A DNA stretch of 64,000 nucleotides, taken from Diphasiastrum complanatum (taxonomy: Eukaryota; Streptophyta; Lycopodiopsida; Lycopodiales; Lycopodiaceae). A program made the translations under genes and the position numbers. The notes under the pieces were generated by a model, which worked only from the letters and a program-made list of their open reading frames with translations, had not been told where the DNA came from and made no database searches. The first letter of the stretch is position 1. Every line of letters begins with the position of its first letter. The DNA is taken from assembly GCA_029204225.1 (NCBI GenBank), contig CM055095.1:74517501-74581500 (forward strand). The letters are read 5' to 3'. This document shows positions 1 through 12,400 of the stretch, in pieces.

Positions 1-349
1 ATTAATTACCTACAGATGCCTGTTATACATTTCTAGCAGTAAAGGCACTGCTACTACATTTCTCTTATTTCTAGTAATCCCACTTAGCAAGCATTCACTC
101 ATCTATAAAACGAACTGTTTGAGGTTCAATAAGTTATTCACTGATGCTCCCACTGCAAAATGTGTCCTTCAAACTTCACTTCAGCAAAGCTTCTGAATTT
201 TCAAATCCACGACCCAACTTCTGACACCTACAAGACACTGCACTTTCATCATAACTTGCATCCTCACAATTTGAAGCAAAAGATGATTGCCATCTCCATC
301 TTCAGCGTCAAGTGATGAGTGTTTCTTGATTCTTAGATTGTTAAAATGC
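1..349. other. No gene recognised
   Basis: AT-rich sequence with no convincing open frame on either strand. It lies downstream of the last identified PIGS exon (minus strand), so it could be PIGS intron, but no splice-compatible coding stretch for the missing PIGS C-terminus was found here. Confidence 0.4.
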
Positions 350-1193
350 TGTTAGGAATCTAGTTTCTTGAATCTTAATGACGTGGCGTTCCCACGTTCC
401 CAAGTTCTCGAGCAAGACATTAGGCAGTCATATGAAGCAGGTTCATATGAAAAGGATCAACATAAGAAGGACTTCTACATCATCGTACGAAGGAAGTTCT
501 ACATCAAGTAATGAAGACATTGAGATCAGAGTTGATCGTGGATTCTACATCAGAATTAAGGATCTTCATAACATGGGCTGATATCATGGAGGATACACAT
601 GCATACTTGTGTTATGCATGGCTCTTGTTCATAACAATGTAAACATTAAGAGTGTTAGAATTAATGTTCACATTGTTAACCCTAATGTTGTCATATAGGA
701 TTAGTTAGGATTATTGGGTCATGCCTGCGTGCTAATTCTAGGGGCCTTTACCTATATTTAGAAAAGTCAAGTTAGAATAGTGGCCACCGCACAAACAAAT
801 GTGTTTGATTTACTTTTCAAAAAATTCTTTTGAATCAAAAACTAGAATAAAATCTGATTGCTGATAAAAACTGCGTACAAAAATCTGCTCATAAGCGAGT
901 GTGCTACAATGATCCAGTCTCCACAGACTTGCACACATATAAAACCTATTGTGCAGCATCGGCCTTCTCTGCCATCAAACTAGTGTGCTCACAAAGGGAC
1001 TTGCACACAATCTGCCATGCTATCTCTGTGCCCTTGAGCATCTATATATATAGTATATACAGCTTTAGCTGGTGATTAAAAGAAGCTTTAGTAACTTAAC
1101 AATAACCTAGTTTACTGTAAACAATAATCGCTAACTGTTTGATCTGATTTTGTCATGAAGAAGGATCATGAAGGTGCTATTTCGATCCTGACA
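350..1193 (+). repeat. Candidate solo LTR
   Basis: The interval begins TGTTAGGAATC and ends GATCCTGACA, so the first and last eight bases are near-perfect inverted repeats of the TG...CA type. A TATA-like stretch (tctatatatatag) lies near 1040. No second copy, primer-binding site, polypurine tract or flanking 5-bp duplication was seen, so this rests only on terminal sequence and an internal promoter-like motif. It could be chance. Confidence 0.3.
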
Positions 1194-1922
1194 ATTAAAT
1201 TTCAACCGTCCAGTGGTATTCTATTTTCTATATTACTTCTTTACCTAGTCAAAAGGACTCTTTGATTTTCTATTGCCAAACCCATAAAGAAGACAGAAAA
1301 TAGAGCCATTCGATTTGGAAAGCCCCTTAAAATTCAAATTTTATGGCCTCTTCAAAAGCTCTTGCTTTGCTTTGACAATTGTTAGAGCCTCTTCAGAAAG
1401 TAAACTTTCATCGATAAAATCGTTGAAAAGTCTTGAATTCTTATCTTATCCTCCTTATATCCAGAAACTTCCAATTGAAGTTCCTGGTAGATGCCATAAC
1501 CACCGGTTCATTTGTGGTTGTGACGCAGAAGAAGACTAGGACTAACAAAGAATATGAATGTTGACAAAGGAAAAGACAACATCGAAGACTAGATGTGATG
1601 GAAGAAAGTTAAAATCATTGAGAGTTGGGAGGGGGGAGGAGCTAGCTAACAAAGTTACAAAGCTAGCGGCCCTCAGGTCCCTTCAAAAGGCAGCTAGGAC
1701 TAAAGAATCTATTTGAGAGAGAATTAGAATTAGAATTAGAATTATATTAATGTCTATCAAGTGCCCGTGGGCACATAAGACAAATAAAAAGTACACCAGA
1801 AGGAGCATTGTCCACGTAGGACTTATTCCTATAAGCTAAACCAGATAGGAAAAAACAGTAAGAAAATCAAAGCCCAACCTCCAGCTCTGACAAGGGTACA
1901 ATAGCAGTAGCTTAACCACCAG
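1194..1922. other. No gene recognised
   Basis: Mostly AT-rich. A 74-codon plus-strand frame at 1315-1539 (rich in Ser, Leu and Lys, ending HRFICGCDAEED) has no domain I recognise and no repeat partner in the window. A short (GAATTA)n run sits near 1725-1745. Confidence 0.35.
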
Positions 1923-2640
1923 CTACGCAGAGGGAAAGAGAAGATAACAAGCTAAATGGACACAAAAAACTGTGATATGGTGAGAAGCAGGTGTTGGCCT
2001 CTGGTGAAGAGCCCTGGGTCTGGAGGAGCGAGGAGGATGCTGGAGCTTTGGTCGTCGTACTGGAATGTCTATCTCACTGTCAGAAGTCTCATCTCTATCT
2101 CTCTTCTGGCTATGATCCACATCAAAAGCATCCGATAAAAGAGAAGATCTCAAAGTAAACATCTCTCGTAGAAGCAAACCAACACATCTCGCATCTGAGA
2201 AGGCAAGGAAAGAACCAATTGTAAGTGGAGTATCTCTGTATAAGCAATGGTATCTGCCTCTAATCTCATAGTAGGCTGGACATCTGAAAATGCAATGGAA
2301 CTCATCTTCAAGCTTCTGTAAAGAGCAGCACTGACAAATCCGTAGTGGCCGACGTGTGCCTGTGCATAGCAAGCTGATGAGAAGAGACCCTAAGTTGACC
2401 GAAACGGTAACGTAGGCCGAAAGATCATGTCTGAGATAAATAACCCGGCCGAATGGGAAGGGGAAGCTCTGAGTCATCAAGCTGAAGAAGATGAGTGTGG
2501 TAGAAATGAAGCTTGACCCGTGTTGGATCTGGGTGAGACCAGACAGTGCGGATGTAAGCCCTGTAAATCTGCTGGCGAATAAGCGCGTGTGTCCCATTCG
2601 GGAGATGAAATATAGATAAACCCCACCTACCCAAAAGTCA
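1923..2640 (-). pseudogene. Retroelement fragment: RT-associated zinc-binding-like domain
   Basis: Minus-strand frames at 2634-2425 and 2597-1923 overlap, and switching between them gives one continuous protein-like sequence, indicating a frameshift. The conserved block reads RICQCC...EDEFHCIFRCPAYYEIRGRY: a Cys/His cluster followed by H-x4-C-P-x-Y-x3-R. That layout is typical of the zinc-binding tail that follows reverse transcriptase in plant non-LTR (LINE-like) elements. The tail beyond is Arg/Asp-rich and then Pro/His-rich. No RT catalytic motifs are present upstream. I read it as a truncated, frameshifted element inside or downstream of PIGS. The family assignment is by motif pattern only. 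Confidence 0.5.
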
Positions 2641-2812
2641 TAAACACACTAAAACCATGAGGACTTAGCCTGCTGACTAGCCAGAGTGCGAGAGGATGTG
2701 AAAGCTGCAGCCACGTATCTAGATGAATCAAGCTCCGAGACTTTATGAATGAATGTGATAATCCGAAATATAGCCTCGACCACTAGTGGAGGAGAGGCAA
2801 ATTCCGCAAAAC

Positions 2813-2838
2813 TTATATATATATATATATATATATAT
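2813..2838. repeat. (AT)n microsatellite, left flank of foldback element
   Basis: A pure alternating AT tract abuts the left end of the GGTACC-rich foldback. A matching tract lies on the right side at 3242-3278, so the element appears to have inserted into, or to carry, an AT repeat. Confidence 0.9.
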
Positions 2839-3239
2839 CATAGGTCCCGCGGTACCATATTGGTAGGCGGTACCAAAAAAATTTTTTTTTTTTTTTTTTT
2901 GTGAAAATAACACGGGAATATTTTTTTTCTTTTATATTATGGTACCGCCTTGGTACCGCGGATCCCAGGGCGGTACCGTACCGGCGGTACCACTGTGGTG
3001 CCGATGTTATGGTACCGCCGGTACCATAACAGTGGTACCGCCGGTACGGTACCACCCTGGGATCCACGGTACCAGGGCGGTACCATAATTAAAAAAAAAA
3101 TAAATTTTTTTCCCGTGCTATTTTCGTAAAAAAAATCTATTTTTTTTTTGGTACCGCGGGACCGTACCGCGGTACCAGTATGGTCCCGCGGTACCGGGAT
3201 CCGCAATACCGCAGTACCAGTATGGTCCCACGGGACCTA

Positions 3240-3241
<2 letters not shown>
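2839..3241. mobile_element. GGTACC-rich foldback element (MITE-like), in (AT)n
   Basis: About 400 bp dominated by GGTACC, GGTCCC and GGGACC words. The ends are inverted copies: the left starts CATAGGTCCCGCGGTACCAT and the reverse complement of the right starts CATAGGTCCCGTGGGACCAT. The centre (about 3006-3030) is a near-perfect palindrome of GTTATGGTACC around a 3-base core. Paired poly-T/poly-A blocks (2880-2900, 3090-3120) and copies of CAGGGCGGTACC/GGATCC lie in both arms, so the whole could fold into one long hairpin. No coding capacity; the open minus-strand frames here (WYRGT repeats) are by-products. The flanking AT tracts recall MITEs that target TA repeats, such as rice Micron; that comparison is inference. 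Confidence 0.65.

Positions 3242-3307
<66 letters not shown>
3242..3307. repeat. (AT)n-(GA)n compound microsatellite
   Basis: Alternating AT to about 3278, then pure GA to 3307. The AT part mirrors the tract at 2813-2838 on the other side of the foldback. Confidence 0.95.
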
Positions 3308-3309
<2 letters not shown>

Positions 3310-3421
3310 CATGTTCTTCAAAGGTTTGCTTAAAGTTAACTTTTAATGCTTACCACCTACAGTCCACTTAGACTTGGCAAAAAGTCTCCAATCTGAAGCT
3401 AGACTTGTTAGAAACAAATAC

Positions 3422-3494
3422 CTGCAGTGCCCATATAAGCACCCAACAGTGCATTTTTATGAGCTGTAGCACCTGCCTTTAGTGAACTCCTCAC
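3422..3494 (-). CDS. PIGS: PIGS exon, alanine-rich helix
   Basis: 24 codons plus one base between acceptor AACTGCAG and donor G|GTATTT, encoding VRSSLKAGATAHKNALLGAY then MGTA. The pattern V-x-x-S-L-x-A-x-x-A-x-x-N-A-x-L-G-x-Y matches the family segment just after the D-E-I motif. It ends in phase 1. The following exon (H-P-S-I-M and the last membrane segment in homologues) was searched for between 1 and 3400 and not found. Confidence 0.8.
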
Positions 3495-6400
3495 CTGCAG
3501 TTTTCAATTCATCACAGTATCTTATCAACAGCCTTCGGATCAACATTTGACAAGTTATTTCAATCATCTTAAAATTTATCTCCAGGCAAGATCAGAGAAA
3601 GGAATAGAGAGTTGGATTTGCAGAAAACTTTTGTGTCTTTATGAAGCTCATTGATTTGGAACCTTAACAAGTCACACCTAGAAAGCAAGTCCATCTTTCT
3701 CTACTTTGAGGTACTTAAAGTAGCAATTGGTGAATCCTTTAGTAATGAACTTGTGGCAACAAACCCAATTCATCAATTATAGATCATAATAAAGGCAAAC
3801 AGAATTCTGAATAATAAACTTTCAAGCCAAAGAAATTGCAAAAGCTCTCTTCAAGAACAGGCCTTGCTTAGAAGAGAATCTTCGGTTCTCACTGGAGGAA
3901 CTACGGCCTTAGAAACCTAGAAGGTAACCAGAAGTCTCTGTACTATTTAGAAACCCATTAGCAGCAGTCATCACTTATTCTACCCAAAACAGGTATATAC
4001 ACAGTAAAGATCCTAAATTGCATAGTCAAGCTTGAGAGAGATGATCGGGTATATGATATTGACATTGTTGCACTATTTTTCTGGCCCAATTCACCAGAAC
4101 ACACAATGAAGTTTGTCCTTATGTACATAAGAGGGCCAAAAGAAATTTCTTCAGAATTCACAGACTAAAGAGAACTGCCTTGATTCCATGTTCATGAGAA
4201 CTTGGAAAAGTTAAGTGACAGAAAAGAATTTGTTGACATTGTAACAATTTACCTGATCACTAATCTCATCTTTGATTACCATGTTAGGAAGAGATTGAAC
4301 CTGTAGTTGCAACACAAATTTCAGGATCTTAGTACCTTTAAAATTGGGAAAACAATGAAGTAGTTTGCACATCCAAGAGATTACTACTTCCAAAACTGTA
4401 ACATGCCATATTTCATAGCTTCTTTAAACCATATGTATGCACTTGCCAAATATGAACTGCAAACAAAGATGAACACAAGCCTATGGAACATGTAGAGCAC
4501 CAGACGAGAGAGGGAGGCCAGTGTAGAGGTACTAGCAGCAATATCTGCATAAGCACGCCTCCTCAGAAGCACATCCAGTTCCCTGAAAATTCTTGTCGAA
4601 ATGAACCTTAGAAAATAAAATTTTGTGAACGCATTTGAAACTAATAAAACCTAAAACAACAATGTGACACTGTTCCTATCTTGAGCACTAAAATTGACAT
4701 TTCTTATGATGCATAGCTTATCGGTTTTTCCAGCTTCAATCAGTATAAAGATTTCAAGAAAGTCAACATAGACAAAGGGGTATCAGTATCCCTCATGTCC
4801 CATGTGCCACTAAACTAACTCAGCGCTTGTGTTTCTCTAAAAGAGAATGTATGGCCTAGCTTATGATCAAAAGTTTCTATAAGCTCCAAGCAGCTACTTG
4901 TATCTGAAGCCTAGAAATATGACCAAGAATAGAGTGGGAAGTCGAAGCACAGAATAGAAACTGAATGTAATGACACCAAAAAATGAAATGCCACAAGATT
5001 AGAATGGATGTTACTTGAAAGGACGTATAATACCACTTTGCAAAACCAGTTTCAAGTGTCGGAACTCCAAATATCTTCTTGTTTTTGTTTGTGAAGCTGG
5101 TCGCAGGTAGACCAAAAAGTGTTCGAAGTTGTGCAATCATCACTTCTACGACTGGTTCCAAATCCTTCATGATAAATTAGAACAAAAAAACGTACCTCGA
5201 GTCAAAAGCTGGCGTGGAAGCAGAAGATAACACTTGTTTGATTAATTGGGAAGGAAGACTAACCTGCAAAGAAATCATCTGCACAGCCTGCTTTCCTTCC
5301 ATTTTGCAGCTTGGAGGGTTCCAGATTATCACCCCTCCCCATCCCTGCCAAACATAGCCGTTGGAGTACAACATAGTTTGCAAATAGTGCATATCAACAA
5401 TTAAATTTTCCACTAATGTACCTACTAGTGCAGTTCTGGAAATATTTGTAATTGTTTATTGAAAGGGATAGCAATCGACCTGCTGCTGATGCAGACATGC
5501 TTTAAATGGCATCATACAATTCTACAGAGAAAAATGCATTGAGTTTATATCACTTCTCTAGAACAAATTAGTTCGCCTTAAAATCGTCTCACTTTGAAGA
5601 AGCTGCAGATGCACAGCTATAGACTCAGCTATACTTTTAGAAGACAACACTTCTGGATATCAACATCTTGATTTCATAAGGTCATTGGGAGCTTAGCAGT
5701 TCAAACTCTTTGACAGTAGAATGTCTAACATGTATCTACCACTAGTTCACATTGATGTGCTGCTCAAGGGGAAAATGATTGGAATGTTTGGCTTTTATGG
5801 TATATTGTAGATAAAGTGATGAAAGACTCCAGACATACTTTGTATAGAAGACTATAAAATAGCCTTTCCCATTATGGCATGCACAGATGTGGCCTAAAAC
5901 AAATCGAGAATACTTATGTAGGGAAGTTCTTTGCATGTCAAAGTTAAGGACATTTTATATTAATCCTAAGATTGCCCCTAAAAAAATGGCATGCTGGTTA
6001 AAACCTACTTTCCTCTCCTCAAGATTAAAACTTCAATTTCACTCAGCTGCAGTTCTGATCAAAATCACAGATTTAAGCGTCAATGAAGCAAGGAAAAGCA
6101 ATTTGCGAAGCAATTCAAGCAAACCTAATAATCTCCCACAAAGAATGGCAAGCTAGCATCACAAAGCATCAATAGCCCAAGCCACGTGCTCAACAAAATA
6201 CAAGTACATTATACAGTGCCAACAGTATCTCTATCTATAATTAACCGGATCAATATGGCTCTAGCCTCTTTGCAATGTTATTTTTGCCTCTTTCTAGTTT
6301 ATCAATATGTTGTTCTTCTAATGCGTTCATTGATGATTTCCAAGTTCATTAAACACTCACTAAACTATCAAAAATAAAATTTAGCCATTAGTCTCTTCTC

Positions 6401-9400
6401 CACAAAAAGAAAAAATAGAAAATTAAAAAATAAATAGATTTTGCAGCAGAACGACTTTGCAGCGGATCGCGACATTGCCCCCAATGTTAAAAAGCAGGAG
6501 TAGGAACATTGTATGAAATAGTGGGCGAGCATGCCTGATTTAACTGGAATGTCAAGGAGCATCATCCTCAATAGAAGCATATCGTAGATTGACATGAAAA
6601 TTATCACTGGCCCGAGTGGTAGGAGGTAGCTCAAGCCAATATGTAATAAGGCTGAGTCACTCAAGAATCGGGAAAGGTCCATAATAACAAGGTGCAAGCT
6701 TCTTAGTGGAAGCCTAGCCCTACACAAAACAATAGCACGTCCACCAGAAGCAATGGATGAGCACACTGACGGTGTGTCTGACTGTGGAGCATCACCTGCT
6801 GGATCTTTGCCCTCCCCTGTGGTATTATCTAGCTCCATAGGTGGTCAGCAACTAATGACGATGATGGATGAAAGGAACCTGCTGCTAAAGGAACAATAGG
6901 ACGAGAGGCTGCATGTGTGCTAGTAGCTCTAGGAACATCCCCCCGTGTGACTAGGCCCTGCCTCTGCACCTGCTCCAGGCCCTACACCTGCACTGCACTA
7001 GGTCCTGGACCTGCTCTAGTCCCTACTCCTGCCACTAACCTCTGAACAAAGCTTTGAGATGGTCTCAATGACTCAAGAGACGTACCGTCAAGGCCCGTAT
7101 GTGTCCATCAATCTCTCCACCTCTACATCTGATATGCGAGGGCAGATTGATATGCCCATCCCCCGCCCATCTGGCCTGGTGAGCCATAGTAAGTGCGCCC
7201 TGACCCTGGTTAGAGAACCAATAAAGATCCCACCAAAATGCAGGCATCTCCATCTATGGGCACCAGATCCCCAGTGCGTAGCCATATCCCCCTCTGTCAA
7301 CTCAACCTCTGACCAAATGCCTCTACCAAGGACCGGCATGGTGTGAAACTGTCAATGTATCAGACTTGCAATTCCCATTATGGAATATAAATGTAGAACG
7401 GAAATCAACAGAAATATAGAGAAGAAGAGAGAATTTTGTAAGAGGAGCGTCAGGCCGCTATTTCGCGCCGCGCTGTCTTTTGACTCTAAGAGAAGAAAAT
7501 ACAAAGATGTTCTGTTCTTCCACCAGCAAAGTTTTTGCGTTGTATCTATTTTGTTTAATTGATTGTTGCATTGTCAGTGATTTGTACTAGCATATCTAGT
7601 TCCTGCAATTGCGCGCATAACAGAGCAGCGCTTCCGCAAAACAAAGACACTCTAAACGATTTGCAGCATGGTATCAGAGCAGGTTCATTAGGTACAATAT
7701 GGCTACTACAATTCAGGCAAAGATCACGATCAATCTTGATGGCACAAACTACCGCATGTGGAAGTTCAAGATAAAGACACTTCTAAAAGGTGAAGGGATA
7801 TGGTCAGTGACTGATCTCACTAAGCCAAAACCTCCAAAGGGACATTCACAGTTGTCGATGAAGAGTCCACGACCTACACGGAGCATGATTATGACATAGT
7901 GATTGATTTAGGAGCCACATCTCACATTACCTGCAACAAGAATATTCTAGTGAACTACAAGGCACTGGACAACACGAGAACAGTGATACTAGGGGATGGG
8001 AGCAAACACAATGTCGAAGGCATCGAACTCTTCAGCTCCATACACTGTCGGGACATACAGAGCTACAAGGAGCACTCTATGTACCCACAGTGAGAAGAGA
8101 TCTACTCTTTGTGTCGAGAATAGCAGATCTTGGAATACGAGTCCTATTCGATGGCAACTCATGCCGAATGGTCACAGATCGAATGAGCTGCTGACTGTCG
8201 GATCAAGACAAGGTCTGTATCAAAGCAAAAACCATCAGTGGTTACAATAGTATACTAAATGCATCCGAAAGTGAGAATCATCTTTGGCATAGACGTATGT
8301 ATCATCTAAATATGAGGAGTCTCTATGACATGAGCAAGAAAGAACTTGTGAATGGTCTTAAAGTTACAAGTCCAGACTCAGACTTCTGCGAAGCCTGTCA
8401 AAAAGGTAAGCAGCATCGAAGTTCATTTGTGGATGAAGGAAGGAGAGCTAAGGACATCCTGGAATTGGTTCATTCAGATGTCTGTGGACCAATGAAGGTC
8501 GACTCCCTTTCGGGATCAAGATAGTTCCTCGCATTCATAGATGATTTCAGTAGGATGACAACTATATACTATCTGAAGAAGAAGTCAAAAGTGTTCGATG
8601 CATTCAAGAAGTTTGTAGCGTTTGCAGAACGACACACCTCCAAGAAATTGCAGACCCTCAAGTTTGACAATGGAGGCGAATATTCAAGCAAAGAATTTTC
8701 GAGCTTCTGTCAAGAGAGAGGAATCGAACATCAATTCACACCTGCATATACACCGCAATACAATGGTGTAGCAGAAAGACGTAACAGAACCCTTGTGGAA
8801 GGAGCAAAATGCATGATGGCTCAAGCACAATTGCCGAGCCAATTTTGGGCTAAGGCAATCGAAGTTGCAGTGCATTTGCAAAACTGATCAATAACGACAA
8901 CAGTGGAGAACAAGACACCGACGAAATGTGGACCGGTGAGAAGCCTAATCTATCGTATGTAAGATTGTTCAGATGTGCAGCATACATTCACGTACCAAAA
9001 GAGAAAAGAAGCAAACTGGACGAAAAGTCGGTACAGACTGTCATGGTTGGATATTCAAATGGCTCACAGATCTATCGACTCTACAATCCAACCTCAAAGA
9101 AGGTGGTGATGAGCAGAGATGTGAAGTTCGATGAATTGACATTTCCAGGAGTAAAAGAATCAAAGGGTCATGAAGTCTTCTCAATATTACCCCAATCGAA
9201 GAGGGAGTTCAAGGCCAAACGTCGAATCAAAATGTCGAACCACAGACTCCAGAAAAGGAGACAGAAGATCAACCTGTCGAAGAATTCGAAGAAGAAACAC
9301 AAAGGATGAATCAACAACCAAAAATCCAGATACAAAGGTTGACAAGAATTCGAAGACCTCCTGTCAAACTTATCGATAGTCTTCATTCGAGTATGGACAC

Positions 9401-12400
9401 AGACTTCGAGTTCTGTAACTTCACCGATGAACCAACGACATATCTGGAAGCAATCCAAAGTCCTGAGGGCGAATTTTGGAGACAGGCCATGTCAAAAGAA
9501 ATCGACTCAATGAAGCAAAATCAGGCATGGACACTCGAGCCACTCCCCAAAGGAAAGAAAAAGGTTGACTGCAAATGGGTATACAAGAAAAAGCTGAAGT
9601 CAGATGGCAGTATCAGAAGGTACAAGGCTCGACTTGTCGCGAAAGGCTACACTCGGAGATATGGTATCGACTACTTCGATACATACTCCCCAATGGTCAA
9701 AATGTCGAGCATCCAATTACTCCTTGCTTTTGCTACGAAATATAATTTCGAGATACATCAAATAGATGTCAAGACAGCCTTCCTCCACGGAGACTTGGAT
9801 GAAGAAATTTTCATGAAGCAGCCTGAAGGATATGAAGACCCAAATAATCGAGATTATGCATGTTGGTTGCACAGCTGTATCTACGGTCTGAAGCAGGCCT
9901 CACGAGCTTGGTATAAGAAGCTCGATAGCCTTCTCAAGTCTCTAGACTTCTGTCTGACACAATCCGACTGCAATGTCTACATTAAAAGAATAGAAGGAAA
10001 ATTCGTGATTTTGACAGTATTTGTGGAAGATTCTTTGATGATAGGAAACTATCTGACGTTAATCAATGAAACAAAGAGTCAGATATCTGCAAATTACGAA
10101 ACCACAGATCTAGGAAAAGCAACAAAATGTTTGGGGTTGCAGATCGAAAGAGACAAAGAGAGGAATCATGCATCTGAACCAGTGCGAATATTAATATGCT
10201 AAGAAAGTGTTGAAGCAATATGGGATGATCGATTGCAAAGAGAAGGCAACGCCGATGATGGTCGGAGCCAGATTGTCGAAGCAGGATAGCCCAAGCACGG
10301 ATGAAAGTCAGAATTCAAAGGTAGCGAATGAGGTAATATGGCTGAAAATGATGATGGAAGGGATTGGCATACTGAATCAAGAGCCCTCCATCATGAAGAT
10401 GGATTCTTAGAGTGCTATTTATTTAGCCCAAAATCCGGTTTTTCATTCAAAAATCAAGCGCATACCTTTGAAGTATCATCACATTCAAGATCTGATCTCG
10501 AAAGGAAAACTCTGTGTCGAATTCGTGAAATCAGAAGACATGATCGTAGACCTCCTGACCAAACCTTTGGACAAGCCATTGTTCACAAAACACAGAAGAT
10601 CAATCAGAGTTGGATGAAAAGAAAAATGTTGTATTGTTCAAGAGGGAGTGTTGGAGATGGTGAACTCAACCAACCTTTTTCGACACATTCCCTGAACAGC
10701 CGATAGTTCAAGACACCATCGACACCGACATCAAAAGATCCGATAGTTTGGACAGCTTCCAAAGTATCGAATGTCTACAAGGGCTGAAACAAACTGTCGA
10801 GTGATTCGAATTATCGAATTCGAAGCTCAACAGTCGTGAGAAACAAAACTGTCAAGCTCAGCCGTAGGCAACGTTACAAGAGGAGATACGTAGTTAGCTG
10901 ATAGTTTAACGTAAACCTCTCCTGTAATGACTAGGTAAGTTATCTTTTAATTCCCATTAGTGGAATATAAATGTAGAGTGGAAATCAAAAGAAATATAGA
11001 GAAGAAGAGAGAATTTTGTAAGAGGAGCGTCAGGCCGCTACTTCGTGCCACATTGTTGACTCACTCTAAGAGAAGAAAATTAAAAGATGTTATATTCTTC
11101 CAGCAGTGTTTCTGGGTTATATCTATTTTTTTTGATTGATTGTTGCATTGCATGTGATTCGTACTCACATATCTAGTTCTTGCAATTGCGCGCATAACAG
11201 AGCAACGCTTCCGCAAAACAAAGACACTCTAAACGATTTGCAACAACAGTTCACAAAAAGAGCCAAAAACACATGGAAAAGGGGAATGAATTGAAACTAA
11301 AAACCATTTCATTACATTGCCTACAACTCATTCCATGAGCTTCCAAGATGTGAAGCCAAAACTTACCTAAAACCATTTCGGAGAGAAACGCCACTGCCTC
11401 GTCGATGCCACCGTGCTGATCACACACTGAACAATGCTCCAAGATGGCTACAATCCACCATCACCATCTCTCTCTATCTCACTCCCAAGAAAGCAAATTT
11501 ATGTGGGCCGCAAGCTGCCTGCTCACGGCCCACATAAAAAAATTTGCAATGTTTTCTGGCATTCCAGGACCACGTTTCCGGTCCCGGAACGCCAACGTTG
11601 TGAATTGTGCGATCCGGAACGTGGTTGCAGCGGATCGCAATCCGCTACAACTCTGGGTCCAACTAATTGATTCCATGCAAATCATTTGCAATTCCATAAG
11701 CTTGAATAATTTATCATCCTATAGACCATGCTTCCCATTCTCATATAGGACACTTCCTTCTAGGTTGCTTAATTCCTCTTAACGCAACCCATTTCCCTTC
11801 ACATGCCATTTTCATCTTCTCCCTTTCCCTTTGAGCTCCCTCTTGTTTGAGGAGAATTAATGTCTTCTTTTCAACAATGTGGGCCCTTTGCAATTTGCCT
11901 CCAGTATGAAAAGCACACTTGCTTTCCCTATAATTGTTGAGTTTCACTAATAGTACACAGTTCTTACCTACTATTTGTTTTTGCCTCCTCTTTAGCCACC
12001 CCCAATTCCTCAGATAGAAAATAAAAAATGTTTCCAATTTGAGAAGGCCTTGAAATCCAAAGTTCAAACTAAAAACTCTCATTAGAATCTCTTGGTCCTC
12101 TTTAACTTTCTCTAAAACCTCCATAGTGAACATGCCACATGGCGTTTCTAACTTCGTCGGCCCAAGACATAGTTCTTCTTTTTAATCGGTTACTTTCAAT
12201 TGTAAAAAATGATGTTGAATTTGGAGCTTAGTGCTTAGTCATTTGATGTTGCTTGCCTCTCTTGAAGCTTATGATTTTCCCCTCTTAAAGCTTGTAGCTC
12301 CACCTTCAAATCTTGATTCTCAACTATTAGTTTGTCTCATTCCATCAACACCATTTGAAGCCCTCTTGAAATCTCTTTATTTTGTCCATCAACATAAGAT

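Larger units (their letters stand above)
7370..11245 (+). mobile_element. Ty1/copia retrotransposon A (degenerate, 5' LTR truncated)
   Basis: Order is truncated 5' LTR, primer-binding site, gag-protease remnant, integrase, reverse transcriptase, reduced RNase H, polypurine tract (AAGAGGGAG), 3' LTR. Integrase precedes RT, which defines copia. The right LTR is about 597 bp; the left copy preserves only its last ~300 bp. Coding is broken by stops and large deletions in gag, between integrase and RT, and in RNase H. It lies inside the proposed PIGS intron, antisense to the gene. Confidence 0.85.

Noticed and set aside
2813-3321. Minus-strand open frames rich in Trp-Tyr-Arg-Gly-Thr
   Set aside because: They are translations of GGTACC-type repeats and AT/GA microsatellite; several frames are open at once.
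5742-5936. 64-codon minus-strand frame as the missing PIGS exon before WGGVIIWNP
   Set aside because: Lacks the expected T-N-x-F-x-S-P end and a phase-0 donor; no similarity seen.
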